In this document: positions 25,374 to 35,700 of the stretch, piece by piece | Position numbering within the stretch: position 1 is the first letter of the stretch | How the letters are laid out: the number at the start of each line of letters is the position of its first letter | NCBI RefSeq assembly: GCF_003977685.1 | Contig: NZ_RYZH01000030.1 | Location: 25,550-89,549, forward strand | Origin: Tautonia sociabilis | GTDB taxonomy: Bacteria > Planctomycetota > Planctomycetia > Isosphaerales > Isosphaeraceae | Reading direction: 5' to 3' | DNA: 64,000 nt | Notes under the pieces: generated by a model | Database searches by the model: none | What the model was told of the DNA's origin: nothing | What the model saw: only the letters and a program-made list of their open reading frames with translations | Position numbers and translations under genes: made by a program

Positions 25374-27749
25374 ATGCGATTGACCCGTTTCGGCAACCGG
25401 TACCTGCGAGCGGCCCTCGCCGCGGTGTGGCTGACGCCCGCCGGCTGCCAAAGAATCCCTTACATCGACCAGTCCAAACCGGTTCCGCACGACCCGATCG
25501 CCGCCGTCGCCCACGAGGACCAGGCCATCCGGCAGGCCGCCTTCCTCAGCGAGCTGCCCGTCCAGCTCCCCGATGTCGCCCCGCCCCGCACCCCCGACAA
25601 CGCCGAGGCGATGGAGCCCTGGCCAATCACCCTGGAGGAGGCCATCCAGATCGGGATGGACAACTCCGAGGTGATCCGAGTCATCTCCCTCGGCGCCCAA
25701 GGCATCCCCGTTACCGGCTTCGCCCCCACGCCGCTGAACACCCAGGCCGGCGCCGCCCTAGGGGCCGGCACCCTGGCCACGGTCTACGATCCGGCCATCC
25801 AGGAGACGCAGATCGCCCAGGCCCTCTCTACCTTCGACGCCCAGCTCTCCACCCGCCTCTTCTACGAGAGCCGCGACTTCCTGGTGAACAACTCCATCCA
25901 GGCTGGCTTCTTCGATCCCGACACCAACGTCTTCGCCCTGGTCCGCCAGCGTGGGGCCCCCCAGGGAGTGCCCAGCTTCGAGGCCGCCATCTCGAAGCGA
26001 ACCGCCACCGGGGCCACGTTGCGGGTCGCCAATCAGGTGAACTACACCTACGGCAACTCACCGATTCAGACTTTCCCCTCGACTTACACCGCGCAGACCA
26101 CCCTGCAATTCAGCCAGCCCCTGCTCGGCGGCTCAAACCAGTTCGGACCCAGCGGCCTGGAGGCCAACCGCGCTCCGATTGTCATCGCCCGCCTGAACGC
26201 CGACACCTCCGTCTGGCGGTTTAAAGCCGAGGTCATGGCGATGGTCCGCTCCATCGAGCAGCAGTACTGGGCCCTGGCTCAGCAGCAGGTGCAGTACTGG
26301 AGCCGCCAGCAGGCGGTGCGGCTGGGCGAGGCGATCTTCGAGCGAGAACTGGAGAAGAAGCGCGTCGGCACCGGCTCGGAGCCCGACGTGGCCGAGGCCG
26401 AGGAGCAGCTCCGTCAGTTCCAGCTCGACCTGGTCCAGGCCACCAGCGACCTGATCACCACCGAGCGGCAATTCCGCGAGCTGCTCGGCCTGCCCCCCTA
26501 CGACGGCCGCCGGATCGTTCCCGTGAGCGAGCCGACCACCGCCCGGCTCCAGCCCGACTGGGAATCCAGCCTGGCCCAGATGATCAGCTACCAGCCCGAC
26601 ATCGTCCAGCAGCAGTTGCTCGTCCGGGTCGCCGAGCTGCAACTGCTCCTGGCCCGCAACCAGTTGCTGCCGGCCCTGAACCTGGACGTGCTCTACCAGT
26701 TCAACGGGCTGGGCAAAGACCTTGACAGCGCGTTCGCGGTGATGACCGGAAAGTCGGTGCTGGCCATCGACCCCATCATCGCCCAGCAGCAGTCCGCCGC
26801 GGGCGTCAGCCCGGCCCCGGCGTTCTTCAACAACTTCCAGACCTGGCAGATCGGCCTGACCTTCTCCATGCCGATCGGCTTCCGGGGCCCTCTGGCCGAG
26901 ACGAGGCAGGCCCAATACGCCCTGCTCCGCCAGCGGGCCTTCCTCCAGCAGACGGTCCACCAGTCGACCCACGCCCTGGCCCGGTTCTTCGTCGAGGTCG
27001 ACTCGAACTACAAGCTCCTGAAGGTCGCCGGCCAGCTCCGGGAGGCGGCCGAGCGCCGGCTTGAGGCCCAGGAAGCGTTCTTCGAGGCCGGCACGATCAA
27101 CATCGACCGCTACCTCGACGCCGTCAACCGCTGGTCCAACGCCGTCGCCACCGAGGCCCAGTTCAAGACCAGCTACAACACCGCCATCGCCGCCCTGGAG
27201 GAGGCCAAGGGCACGCTGCTGGCCTACAACAACATCGCCGTGGCCGAGGGCCCGCAGCCGAGGAAGGCGTACATCCAGGCGATCGACCAGCAGAAGGCCC
27301 ACCACCGCATCCCGATCCCGCACGACGGCCCGGTCGCCCCCCGGCCGGTGGTTCACCCGCCGGTCGCCGATCCCGTCGAGCCAATGCCCACGCCCGGCAC
27401 GTATCAGACCGAGCCGAGCCCCGACTTCCCCGCCCCGTTCGGCACCTTCGGCCCCCCGTCGCAGCCGGTCGGCCCGACCGTCCCCGTCGGCGACCCGGCG
27501 CCGCTGGCCTCGCAGCCGCCGGGCGAGCTCGACCCCGCCATCTCCCGGGCCGCGGCCCCCGCCGGGCCTCCCCCCGGCTCCGAACCGCTGCACCCCCCGA
27601 GCACCCCCGAGCCGACGCCCTCGACCCCCCTCCCTCCCCTCCCGACGCGCTCGCTTCCCCAGGCTGGCCCCTCCTCAGGCCCAGCCCCGGCCGAGCCGAT
27701 CCGGGAGACCGCGCCGATCGACCTGCCCCCCCTGCCATCGGGCGGGTGA
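25374..27749 (+). CDS. TolC-family outer-membrane efflux protein with Pro-rich tail
   Basis: 791 residues. The N-terminus has a signal with a lipobox-like end ('AAVWLTPAGCQR'), so it may be lipid-anchored as many TolC relatives are. Two outer-membrane-efflux (OEP) repeats follow, with long helices ('QQYWALAQQQVQYWSRQQAV', 'LGEAIFERELEKKRVGTGSE', 'RAFLQQTVHQSTHALARFFV'). The last 150 residues are Pro-rich and disordered, which is unusual for TolC. ATG 25374 has an AAGGA 10 nt upstream; an ATG at 25347 has none. It would form the outer duct of a tripartite efflux or secretion pump, but no inner-membrane partner is nearby. Confidence 0.85.
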   Translation: MRLTRFGNRYLRAALAAVWLTPAGCQRIPYIDQSKPVPHDPIAAVAHEDQAIRQAAFLSELPVQLPDVAPPRTPDNAEAMEPWPITLEEAIQIGMDNSEVIRVISLGAQGIPVTGFAPTPLNTQAGAALGAGTLATVYDPAIQETQIAQALSTFDAQLSTRLFYESRDFLVNNSIQAGFFDPDTNVFALVRQRGAPQGVPSFEAAISKRTATGATLRVANQVNYTYGNSPIQTFPSTYTAQTTLQFSQPLLGGSNQFGPSGLEANRAPIVIARLNADTSVWRFKAEVMAMVRSIEQQYWALAQQQVQYWSRQQAVRLGEAIFERELEKKRVGTGSEPDVAEAEEQLRQFQLDLVQATSDLITTERQFRELLGLPPYDGRRIVPVSEPTTARLQPDWESSLAQMISYQPDIVQQQLLVRVAELQLLLARNQLLPALNLDVLYQFNGLGKDLDSAFAVMTGKSVLAIDPIIAQQQSAAGVSPAPAFFNNFQTWQIGLTFSMPIGFRGPLAETRQAQYALLRQRAFLQQTVHQSTHALARFFVEVDSNYKLLKVAGQLREAAERRLEAQEAFFEAGTINIDRYLDAVNRWSNAVATEAQFKTSYNTAIAALEEAKGTLLAYNNIAVAEGPQPRKAYIQAIDQQKAHHRIPIPHDGPVAPRPVVHPPVADPVEPMPTPGTYQTEPSPDFPAPFGTFGPPSQPVGPTVPVGDPAPLASQPPGELDPAISRAAAPAGPPPGSEPLHPPSTPEPTPSTPLPPLPTRSLPQAGPSSGPAPAEPIRETAPIDLPPLPSGG

Positions 27750-28250
27750 TCGGTCCCCGTTGCTTCGCTTCCCTTCTCCGGGGGAGGGCCTGTCGAGCCA
27801 GGCCCTCCCCCTCGTTGGTTCGCCTCGCCGGACCCGGCACGACGAGGCGATTCGGCGAGCCGGGAACAGAAATCGCCATCCTGGCATCCACCCGCCCCTC
27901 CGGCTTCGATTCGGGAGAATCACGCTCAGCCTCCGCTGGGACGGCCGTTCGCACTGGGCCCAATTCCGGTACGGCTCGATCGAGGACTGCTTCGGTGCGA
28001 TGCGAGGGGATGTCGTCGTGATCGCACCCTCGTCGATCCCGCCCAGGGGCCGCCCATCCCAAGGAAGGTCATCCTCGAGAACTCCTCCTCGCGGGATGTC
28101 ATCGGGCTGACGAACCTGACCCTCGGCGAGGCGCCCCCGGCATGGGAGTTCACGCTCTCGGCCTTCGGGCTCCCCGAGGTCCTCGATCCCCCCAGGCGGG
28201 CCGAGGGCTGGGCGCGGTGTCCTGGTTCTTCGCCCTGGCGTCGGCGTTGA
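27750..28250. other. Intergenic region with no intact gene
   Basis: About 500 nt. A GGGGGAGGGC/CTCCCCC pair close after the TolC stop (27780-27812) can form a hairpin. A short plus-strand stretch near 28075-28240 reads 'VIGLTNLTLGEAPPAWEFTL' and then hits a stop. It is protein-like and may be a further remnant of the decayed gene that follows, or of an unrelated one. Confidence 0.4.
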
Positions 28251-28616
28251 GGCCCGAGCGGCGGCGCGGCGGCCGGGGAGTCCCATTGCTTCGCCTCCTT
28301 GAGCATGCATCCCGGGGGGATCAACGCCCTGATGGCGGACGGCTCGGTCCGCTTCGTGACCGATTCGATCCAATCCTGGCCGTTCGAGCCGATCAACGGC
28401 GAGCCGGTCGGCGCCCGAGGCCATTCGGAAGCGTGGTGGGAGGAGACGCCGATGCCAGGCGTCAGGCAGACTCAAGCCGGTCGAAAGGCGGTTGTCGCCG
28501 AGGCCTTCTCATCTCGACGACCTTGCTCCGATGCCGTCTGCCCTCGGTTGACCGCCTCCCCCCGGCCCGGCGATGATACAGCGCCCGCGTCGGCCGGACG
28601 TCACGTCGCGTCGTGA
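28251..28616 (+). pseudogene. Remnant of a DUF1559 (prepilin-like) gene
   Basis: The frame reads 'ESHCFASLSMHPGGINALMA', then 'DGSVRFVTDSIQSWPF', which is the C-terminal signature of DUF1559 proteins (H-x-GG-x-N, DGSVRF, SI.SW). DUF1559 proteins are pilin-like proteins present in many copies in planctomycetes and start with a prepilin methylation motif. Here a stop at 28248-28250 lies just upstream, no pilin N-terminus is visible in the preceding 500 nt, and the sequence after 'GARGHSEAWWE' loses family character. A TTG at 28299 is the only start-like codon. I read it as the 3' relic of a deleted gene. Confidence 0.65.
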
Positions 28617-28676
28617 CGGAGTCGCCGCGGTTGACGGACTCCCTTCCACCAGATCCGCGGAGAGGAGGCGATCGCC

Positions 28677-29912
28677 ATGCTCGCTCACTGCGACGGCAGC
28701 CGGAGACGGTTCCTGAAGACCACGGCGGCGACGGGAGCGGCCCTCGCCTCCGCCCCGGCCTCCCGAGCGTTCGGCCAGGACGCCGACGGCGCGCAGCCGA
28801 AGGTCCCGCTCGTGACCCTGGGCAAGACCGGACAGAAGGTCACCAAGCTCGGCATGGGGTCGAGCTGGCCCGTCTCCCCGAGCTTCGTCCAGGCGGCGCT
28901 GCTCTCCGGGGTCCGCTACATCGACACGTCCGAGTCCTACGAGAACACCCGAGCCGAGCAGACCATCGGCCAGGTCCTCGAGCGCACCGGCTTGCGCAAG
29001 GATGTCTACCTCGTCACCAAGTGCAACCGCTACCGGGGAGTCGCGGACCCCGCGCCGGTCTTCGAGAAGCAGCTGGACGCCAGCCTCGAGCGGCTGCGGA
29101 CCGATTACGTCGATGCCTACTTCATCCACGGCATCTCCGGCCAGGATATGAGCCTGCTCACCGACCCCGCGGTCAAGCAGACCTTTGAGCGGCTCAAGGC
29201 CGCCGGCAAGCTGAGGTTCGTCGGCTTCTCCTGCCACGACGCGCTGCTGCCCGAACTGCTGGAGAAGGCCGCCGAGGTCGGCTGGATCGACCACGTGATG
29301 ATCCAGTACAACTTCCGGGCCGTCGACCACGACAAGCTCCAGCGCGCCATCGACGCCGCCTCCAAGGCCAACATCGGCCTGGTCGCCATGAAGACCCAGC
29401 GTGGCGCCGACGCGGTCATCGAGGCGATCGACAACGACGGCGCCTTGTATCAATCCGACCAGGCCCTCAAGCGGATGCGAGAGGCGGGCATCAAGAAGCA
29501 AGTCGCCGCCATCAAGGCCGCCTGGGCCGACGACCGGATGCAGGTCGTCGTCTCCGAGATGGTGAACTTCTCCGACCTCCGCGAGAACATCGCCGCGGCC
29601 AACGAGCCCCTGACCGTCAAGGAGGCCCGCCTGCTGGAGGATCACCGCCGCCAGACGGCCCACCTCTACTGCCACGGCTGCGGCCACCTCTGCGAGACCG
29701 CCGCCAAGGGGGTCCCCGTGGCCACGGTCCTCCGCTACCTCCGCTACTACGCCGCCTACGGCAAGCGTCAGGAGGCCCGGGCCCTGTACCAGGCCCTCCC
29801 TCTCCAGGCCCGCGACCTCGCCGCCGCCGACCTCGCCGCCGCCGAGCGTGCCTGCCCCCACGGCCTGCCCGTCGTCGACCTCGTCCACACGGCCGACCGG
29901 CACCTGAGCTGA
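28677..29912 (+). CDS. Exported aldo/keto reductase with C-terminal Cys cluster
   Basis: 411 residues. A twin-arginine signal ('SRRRFLKTTAATGAALASAP') targets it outside the cytoplasm. The catalytic tetrad is complete: Asp83, Tyr88, Lys115 and His151 ('YIDTSESY', 'LVTK', 'YFIHG'). The C-terminus carries 'CHGCGHLCETA' and 'CPHGLPV', the [4Fe-4S]-like cluster of the COG1453-type aldo/keto reductases. It has a GGAGAGGAGG ribosome-binding site just upstream. No operon partners are seen: the previous intact gene ends 927 nt earlier, and the next is convergent. Substrate unknown. Confidence 0.9.
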   Translation: MLAHCDGSRRRFLKTTAATGAALASAPASRAFGQDADGAQPKVPLVTLGKTGQKVTKLGMGSSWPVSPSFVQAALLSGVRYIDTSESYENTRAEQTIGQVLERTGLRKDVYLVTKCNRYRGVADPAPVFEKQLDASLERLRTDYVDAYFIHGISGQDMSLLTDPAVKQTFERLKAAGKLRFVGFSCHDALLPELLEKAAEVGWIDHVMIQYNFRAVDHDKLQRAIDAASKANIGLVAMKTQRGADAVIEAIDNDGALYQSDQALKRMREAGIKKQVAAIKAAWADDRMQVVVSEMVNFSDLRENIAAANEPLTVKEARLLEDHRRQTAHLYCHGCGHLCETAAKGVPVATVLRYLRYYAAYGKRQEARALYQALPLQARDLAAADLAAAERACPHGLPVVDLVHTADRHLS

Positions 29913-30029
29913 TCGACCGATGGCCGAGAAATGAGGGCGAATGATGAATGATGAATGACGGATGGCGGGGCGGGACCGCGTCCCGGCTCCGTCATTCGCC
30001 ATCCTTGCATCGCATCAGCCTCCCGCCCT

Positions 30030-31421
30030 TCATTCCCCGGGCTTCCCCTCCCCCGGCGGCTGCCACGGCACCCGTCCCGCCTGCTGGGCATGCCGCATGA
30101 TCGCCCGAGCGAGCTCGGAGGCCATCTCCCGCCGCTCCGCCGCCAGGTCATGCCGCTCCCTCGGATCCTCGTCCAGGTTGTAGAGCTGGAACGGCTCGAA
30201 CGGCTCGTTCTGGACCAGCTTCCAGGGGCCCCGGCGCGCCGCGTAAGACTCCTGGCCGAGGTAGCGCGGTCCCCCCTCTCGGCGGACCCAGAACAGCAGC
30301 CGATCGTCGCCGCCGCCGCCGCCGTCGCGGCCGAGCAGGGTCGGCACGAGCGATCCGCCGTCGATCGGGTCGGGGATGGGCACCCCGGCCAGCTCGCAGA
30401 TCGTCGGCACCAGGTCCATCGACAGCACCACCCGATCCGAGCTCGAACCCGGTGCGATCCTCCCCGGCCAGCTCGCGGCCATCGGCACGCGGATGCCCCC
30501 CTCGTACAGGTCCCCCTTGCCTCCCCGGTACGGGCCGACCCGGGCGCCGACGCTCAACTGCCCGCCGTTGTCGCTGGCGAAGATCACCAGCGTGTTCTCT
30601 CGCTGGCCGTTGGCCTCCAGCGCCTGCAGCACCCGGCCGATGCCGTCGTCCAGGTGCTCGATCAGCGCCACCAGCTTCGCCCTCGCCTCGTCGATCCCCG
30701 GCTCCCGGCGCCGGACCCGATCCAGCCAGGCCTCCGGGGGCTGGATCGGCGTGTGCGGCGCGTTGTAGGCCAGGTAGAGGAAGAACGGCCGGTCGTCCCC
30801 CTTGCGGGAGTCGAGGTAGTCGATCGCCCACTCCGAGAACAGGTCGGTGGCGTGCCCCTCGGGGTCGATCTCCTCGTCTCCCAATCGCATGTAATTGATG
30901 CCGTGGCGGCGATGGGTGAAATAGTCATCCATCATGTCGCCGAGGAAGCCTTTGAATTCGTCGAATCCCCGCTCGGTCGGCGTGTTGGGCGACTCCAGGC
31001 CCAGGTGCCATTTGCCGACGATCGCCGAGTGGTATCCCGCCGCCTTGAGCCGATCGGGCAGCAGCGGGGCGCCCGGGTCGAGGTAGCCGAAGTTTTGCTC
31101 CGGGTGCGTCCGGATCACTCCCGGCACGCCGACGACGTCCGGATAGCGCCCCGAGAGCAACGCCGCCCGGGTCGGCGAGCAGACCGGGCAGTTCGCATAC
31201 GCATTCTCGAAGCGCAGGCCCGAGGCCACCAGCGCGTCGATGTTCGGCGTCTTGAGGTCGGGCGCCCCGGAGCTCGACAGGTCGCCGAAGCCCAGGTCGT
31301 CCACCAGGATCACCAGCACATTCGGCCGCTCGGCAGGGGCGGCGAGCGACATGCCGAACGTCCCGAGGGCGACCAGGCACGGGACGGCCAGGCAGCAGAG
31401 CAGTCGATAGGGCACGCGCAT
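30030..31421 (-). CDS. Exported sulfatase (arylsulfatase type)
   Basis: 463 residues with an N-terminal signal peptide (1-28). The metal-binding Asp pair is in 'VILVDDLGFGDLS'. The sulfatase signature 'CSPTRAALLSGRYP' has Cys81, which would be converted to formylglycine, followed by Arg85. 'GKWHLGLESP' and 'FASDNGGQLS' supply the other active-site residues, and 'NLDEDPRERHDLA' closes the fold as in arylsulfatases. Planctomycetes use many of these on sulfated polysaccharides. It is 72 nt upstream of nothing on its own strand except the CysQ-like gene, which precedes it (ends 31494), so the two may be co-transcribed. Confidence 0.93.
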   Translation of the reverse strand: MRVPYRLLCCLAVPCLVALGTFGMSLAAPAERPNVLVILVDDLGFGDLSSSGAPDLKTPNIDALVASGLRFENAYANCPVCSPTRAALLSGRYPDVVGVPGVIRTHPEQNFGYLDPGAPLLPDRLKAAGYHSAIVGKWHLGLESPNTPTERGFDEFKGFLGDMMDDYFTHRRHGINYMRLGDEEIDPEGHATDLFSEWAIDYLDSRKGDDRPFFLYLAYNAPHTPIQPPEAWLDRVRRREPGIDEARAKLVALIEHLDDGIGRVLQALEANGQRENTLVIFASDNGGQLSVGARVGPYRGGKGDLYEGGIRVPMAASWPGRIAPGSSSDRVVLSMDLVPTICELAGVPIPDPIDGGSLVPTLLGRDGGGGGDDRLLFWVRREGGPRYLGQESYAARRGPWKLVQNEPFEPFQLYNLDEDPRERHDLAAERREMASELARAIMRHAQQAGRVPWQPPGEGKPGE

Positions 31422-31493
31422 CGTCGTCCTCGATCGGTTCCGGATCGGATCGGAGCGGAGCGAATCGGGAGCGGAGGGCAGGGGGGGGCGCGC

Positions 31494-32486
31494 TCAGCCC
31501 TTCAGGGCGTCGAGCACCCGCTGGTGAAGCCGTCCGTTGGTGGCGATGACGCCCCGGTTCTCGGCCAGGGTCGAGCCCCGGGTGAAGTCGAGCGGCTTGC
31601 CGTCGACGTCGGTCACGGTGCCTCCGGCCTCGGTCACGATCAGGGCGCCGGCGGCGTGGTCCCAGATCTTCTCCCGGTAGTCGGCCCGGGTCGGCAGGCG
31701 GAGGTACACGTCGGCCGCTCCGGAGGCCACCGTCGCGTACTTCGCCTGGCTGTCCAGCCGGACGGGAGGCTCGGTGATCCCCAGCCGGGCCGCCACGGCG
31801 GCCGACTCGTTGTGCGCGCTGTGCCCGGATTCAACCGATTCACAGAGCCTGGCCCGCGTCGGGTCGTCGCGATCCGAGGTGTGGATGGGCCGCTCCTCGT
31901 CCTCCACCTCCAGTGGCCGGACCGTCGCCCCGGCTCCCCGAACCGCCAGGAAGACCGCCCCCACCGGCCCGACCGCCGACCGAGACTGCTCCAGGTTCGG
32001 GCAGGCCAGCGCCGCCACCTCCACCTGGCCGTCGACGATCAGCGCCAGCGCGATGGCGTACTGTTCTCCTCGGAGGAATCCCTTGGTGCCGTCGATCGGG
32101 TCCAGTGTCCAGAACCGGCCGGTGAAGCGGTCAAGATTGCCCAGGTCGATCCAGCCGATCGCCGAGTCGGCGTCGGTGCCGGGCCGGATCGCGGCGACCT
32201 CGGCGGCCACTCGGTCTCGGACGGCGGCGTTCTCGGGCTTCCTCAGGTCGGCCGCGTCCTCCTCGGCCATGATCGGGTCGTCGGGGAACTCGGCGGCGAG
32301 GGTGGCGCAGATCAGCGCCTGGCTGCCGAAGTCGGCCACGGTCACCGGGCTCAGGTCGCTCTTGGCAACCGAGTCCGGCCCGTACTTGCCCCGGACGGCC
32401 CGGCAGATCCGGGCGGCCTCGATGACGGCCCGGGCGGCGACCGCCCGCTCTCGATCGAAGGGATGACTCACGGTGCGACGGTCCAT
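31494..32486 (-). CDS. cysQ: 3'(2'),5'-bisphosphate nucleotidase-type phosphatase
   Basis: 330 residues. The Li-sensitive phosphatase motifs are clear: 'IMAEEDAADL' (Glu75, Glu76 region), 'LDPIDGTKGFLRG' (Asp129, Asp132) and 'DHAAGALIVTEAGG' near the end. The 'GTKGF' and 'QYAIALALI' context fits the HAL2/CysQ branch, which clears PAP formed during sulfate transfer, better than inositol monophosphatase. It precedes the sulfatase gene by 72 nt, a neat sulfur-related pairing. The upstream 306-nt gap is divergent with the voltage-sensor gene. Confidence 0.87.
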   Translation of the reverse strand: MDRRTVSHPFDRERAVAARAVIEAARICRAVRGKYGPDSVAKSDLSPVTVADFGSQALICATLAAEFPDDPIMAEEDAADLRKPENAAVRDRVAAEVAAIRPGTDADSAIGWIDLGNLDRFTGRFWTLDPIDGTKGFLRGEQYAIALALIVDGQVEVAALACPNLEQSRSAVGPVGAVFLAVRGAGATVRPLEVEDEERPIHTSDRDDPTRARLCESVESGHSAHNESAAVAARLGITEPPVRLDSQAKYATVASGAADVYLRLPTRADYREKIWDHAAGALIVTEAGGTVTDVDGKPLDFTRGSTLAENRGVIATNGRLHQRVLDALKG

Positions 32487-32792
32487 TCTCGGCGGCAGGG
32501 GAGGGAAGGGTCTGCGGATCGTCGCCTAGGCTAGTCGTTCCCCGCCCGCTCGACAAGCCGCGCCGAGGGGCCCAACCGAGTGAACCAAGCCGAGCCGACG
32601 ACGGCGCCCGATCCCGTACCATAGGCCACCGGAGGCCTTGCGCGTCGTGGGATCGCCCCGGAGCGGGGGACGCCGGGGCCCTCTCCCGGGCGAGGGGCAT
32701 GCGGACCCGCCCTTTACGGCGATGCATCATCCCAGGACAATACACGAGCGGCCTGCCCGCCGGGCCGGCACGCGAGCTGGCCGGGGAGCGCG
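32487..32792. other. Divergent promoter region, cysQ / voltage-sensor gene
   Basis: 306 nt that must hold start sites for both flanking genes. It contains CCTAGG and CTAG near 32525-32533, about 38 nt from the cysQ start, and GTACCATAGG near 32616. No pair of hexamers with 16-18 nt spacing stood out. No gene seen. Confidence 0.35.
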
Positions 32793-35700
32793 ATGGTGAA
32801 CGACCCGATCGAGTGGCAGGAGTCCTGGCTCGGCCGGGCGGCCGAGTTGCTGCGTCGAGACGGCCCGGGGGACCTCCCGAAGCTTCTCCGAGCCATCCAC
32901 GAGGGGGTCCGGCTCCGCCGAAGGCTCGACGAGCTCGCCCCGGATCCGGTCCGTCCCGGCCACCCCGAGCTGGACGACCTGCTCGAGCGGCTCCAGGACG
33001 AGGCCTCGGCCCGCCTCTCGAGGCTCGATCGCGCCGCCGGGCTCGACCCGATGCTCGCCGCCTCCACCGCCCGCCGGCTTCGGTCCGACCAGGCCTATCT
33101 CGACGCCCTGCTCACCCGCCCCTCCCCCGACCCTCTCCGCCAGGCCGCCCTGCTCGATCGAGTCCGGCGCGACCTGCCCTGGCTCTCCGAGCTGGTCGCG
33201 CTGGTCGACGGCGGCGTTCCCACCCACCCGGCCGTCTCGGCCCGGATCGAGCTCGACCGCCTGGAGGACGCCCTTCGCCAGGACGGCGACCCGGCCCTGG
33301 CGCCGAAACGCCTCGAGCTGTATTCCCGGGCCGAGGAGCTCCGGCGATCCTTGCTGGAGAACCGGATCGAGCGGATCCTCCGCCGTCCGATCCCCGACGC
33401 CGACCCCTCGGAGCTCTGGGCCCGCCGCTTCCTGCTCTCCCGGCTCCAGGCCGAGCTCCAGGCCGCGATCGGCGACATCGATGCCCCCCCCACCCCCGGG
33501 GCCGATCCCGACTCCCCTCCCGATCGCCGCCAGGTTGCCGCGCTGGAACACCGCCGGGCCGCCCTGGCCGCCGCCGCCTCCGACCGGCTCCGATCGCTCT
33601 CCCCCGAGGCCGCCGAGGGGGCCTGGGACGAGCTGCTCGCCGTTGCCCGGGGAGAGTCGAACGAGCTGATCTCGGTTCTGGAGGAGGTTGATTCCTCCCT
33701 GGCGGTCCGCCTGCTCGAACGCTCCCGGGAGGACATGGCGCGGCTCCGGGACGACTGCGAGGCCGGCATGCGCCTCGCCGCCGAGTCAGGCTCGGGATCC
33801 CACCGCGTCAACCACCTCCGCCGCGTGGCCCGACGCTTCGGCCGGATGTCTCGAACCGCCCGCAACGAGTGGCAGGAGAAGCTCCTCTCCCACCGCCTGG
33901 CGGCCCGATTCGGTCCGAGGTTCCAGAAGCGGCTCGACGGCCTGATCCTGGTGCTGATCCTCGTGCTGACGGCCCTGATCGTCGTTGAGACGATCATGTC
34001 CAACGCCGGGACGCTCTCCCTCGGCGCCGAGGCCGTCTTCGCCTGGTCCGACCTGGCGATCTGCGCCGTCTTCCTGTTCGAGCTGGGGCTGAAGCTCGCC
34101 TTCGCCCCGATGCGGGCGCTGTTCCTCCGCCGCCACTTCCTGCTCGACCTGCTGCCGTCGATTCCCTTCGGATTCCTCGCCTTCGCCCTGGCCGGGCCGG
34201 CCGAGGCCGCCGGGATCGCCTGGATCCGGATCGTGCGCATCCCCCGGCTGATCCGGTATGTCCGGCTGCTCCGCCCGGTGATCCGCTTCGTCCGCCTGTT
34301 CATCTTCTTCTTCCGGTTCACCGACCGGCTGGTCCGCCGCTACGCCCGCGTCTTCAACCGCAACATCATCCTGTTCGAGCCGAAGGCCGAGCGCGACGAG
34401 CAGACCCGCAACCACCACCTGCTCTACGTCCTCCGCCGCAACTTCGAGCGCCGAGCCCCCGAGCACTTCGCCCGGCTCGACGCGGCCCAGCGCATCGCTC
34501 TGGCCGAGGCCGGCCTGGAGGACCTCCGCCGCCAGGTGGCCGAGATCCCCGCGGCCGACTACTCCGAGCGCGTCGAGGACGAGGTCAAAGACATCCCCGT
34601 CGAGGAGGTCGTCGAGCGGCTCATCGAGATGACCCCCGAGGAGCTGGTCGAGCAGATGGGCTCGACCTTCGTCGCCTCGATCGACCGCTATCTCCAGCTC
34701 TTCGACGTGCCGATCGTCCGTAACCTGCCCGTCATCCGCACCGTTCTGGAGCACCGCCGCAAGGGCCCGGCCGAGGCCGCCGCCCTGGCCGCCAACTATC
34801 TTGGCTTCGCCATGCAGCGGGCGCTGGACGTGATCTACTACGTCGCCGATCTCCAGGCCACCGTCTCCCCGCCGCTGTTTCTGGACAAGCTCGGCCGGAC
34901 CATCGTCAACGCCACCCGTCGCCCGGCCATCCGGCTCCTGAGCTTCGGGATCTCCTTCGCGGCCCTGTACCTGCTGGTCGCCCTCCTCGTGCCGTCGGGA
35001 GACGCGGTCGTCGCTCCCGTCGAGGGAGAGCGGCCGGACGTCGGCCTGTTGCACGCCTTCGGCCTCTGGCTGAGGGGCGTGCTCGGCTGGTTCGCCGGCA
35101 AGCTCGGCCTGCCGGTGATCGTCATCGGCGTGGTCTGCTTCGTCCTCATGCAGATCGGCGGCTGGTTCCGCCGCATCGCCAACCAGGCGGCCGAATTCTG
35201 CGAGCGGGTCGTCGAGGCCCAGTTCTCCGCCCAGACCAAGCTCTTGAAGCTCCGGCGCAAGAGCCGAGACATGCGGTTCCTCGCCGAGCGGGTCACCGTC
35301 CCCGAGATCCTCCTGCGCGGCTCCGACGACCTCGACGCCGGCCCCGACCTCGACCTCGACCTCGACCTCGACGCCGACGCCCACTCCGCCCCGGCCTCCT
35401 CCCTCCCGGCCCGCCGCAACGGCGACGGCCGCCCGTCGGGCGTCTCGACCGACGGCGACGCCCCGGTCGTCATCGATCACGACGACTTCGGCCTCGACCT
35501 CGACGCCCGCCTGAAGTCCTCCGAAACCGACTTCCTGCACACGCTGAAGCTGCTCTATCAGGACTACCTCGACGGCTCTCCCTTCCATCGCAACGACACG
35601 AAGGCCTCCACCCAGCTCCTCGGCAGCCTCGCCCTGCGGAACCTGAGCCTGAGCAACCTGCCGTTCTTCCTCCGAGGACGCCGCCGGCTCGACCGCCTCG

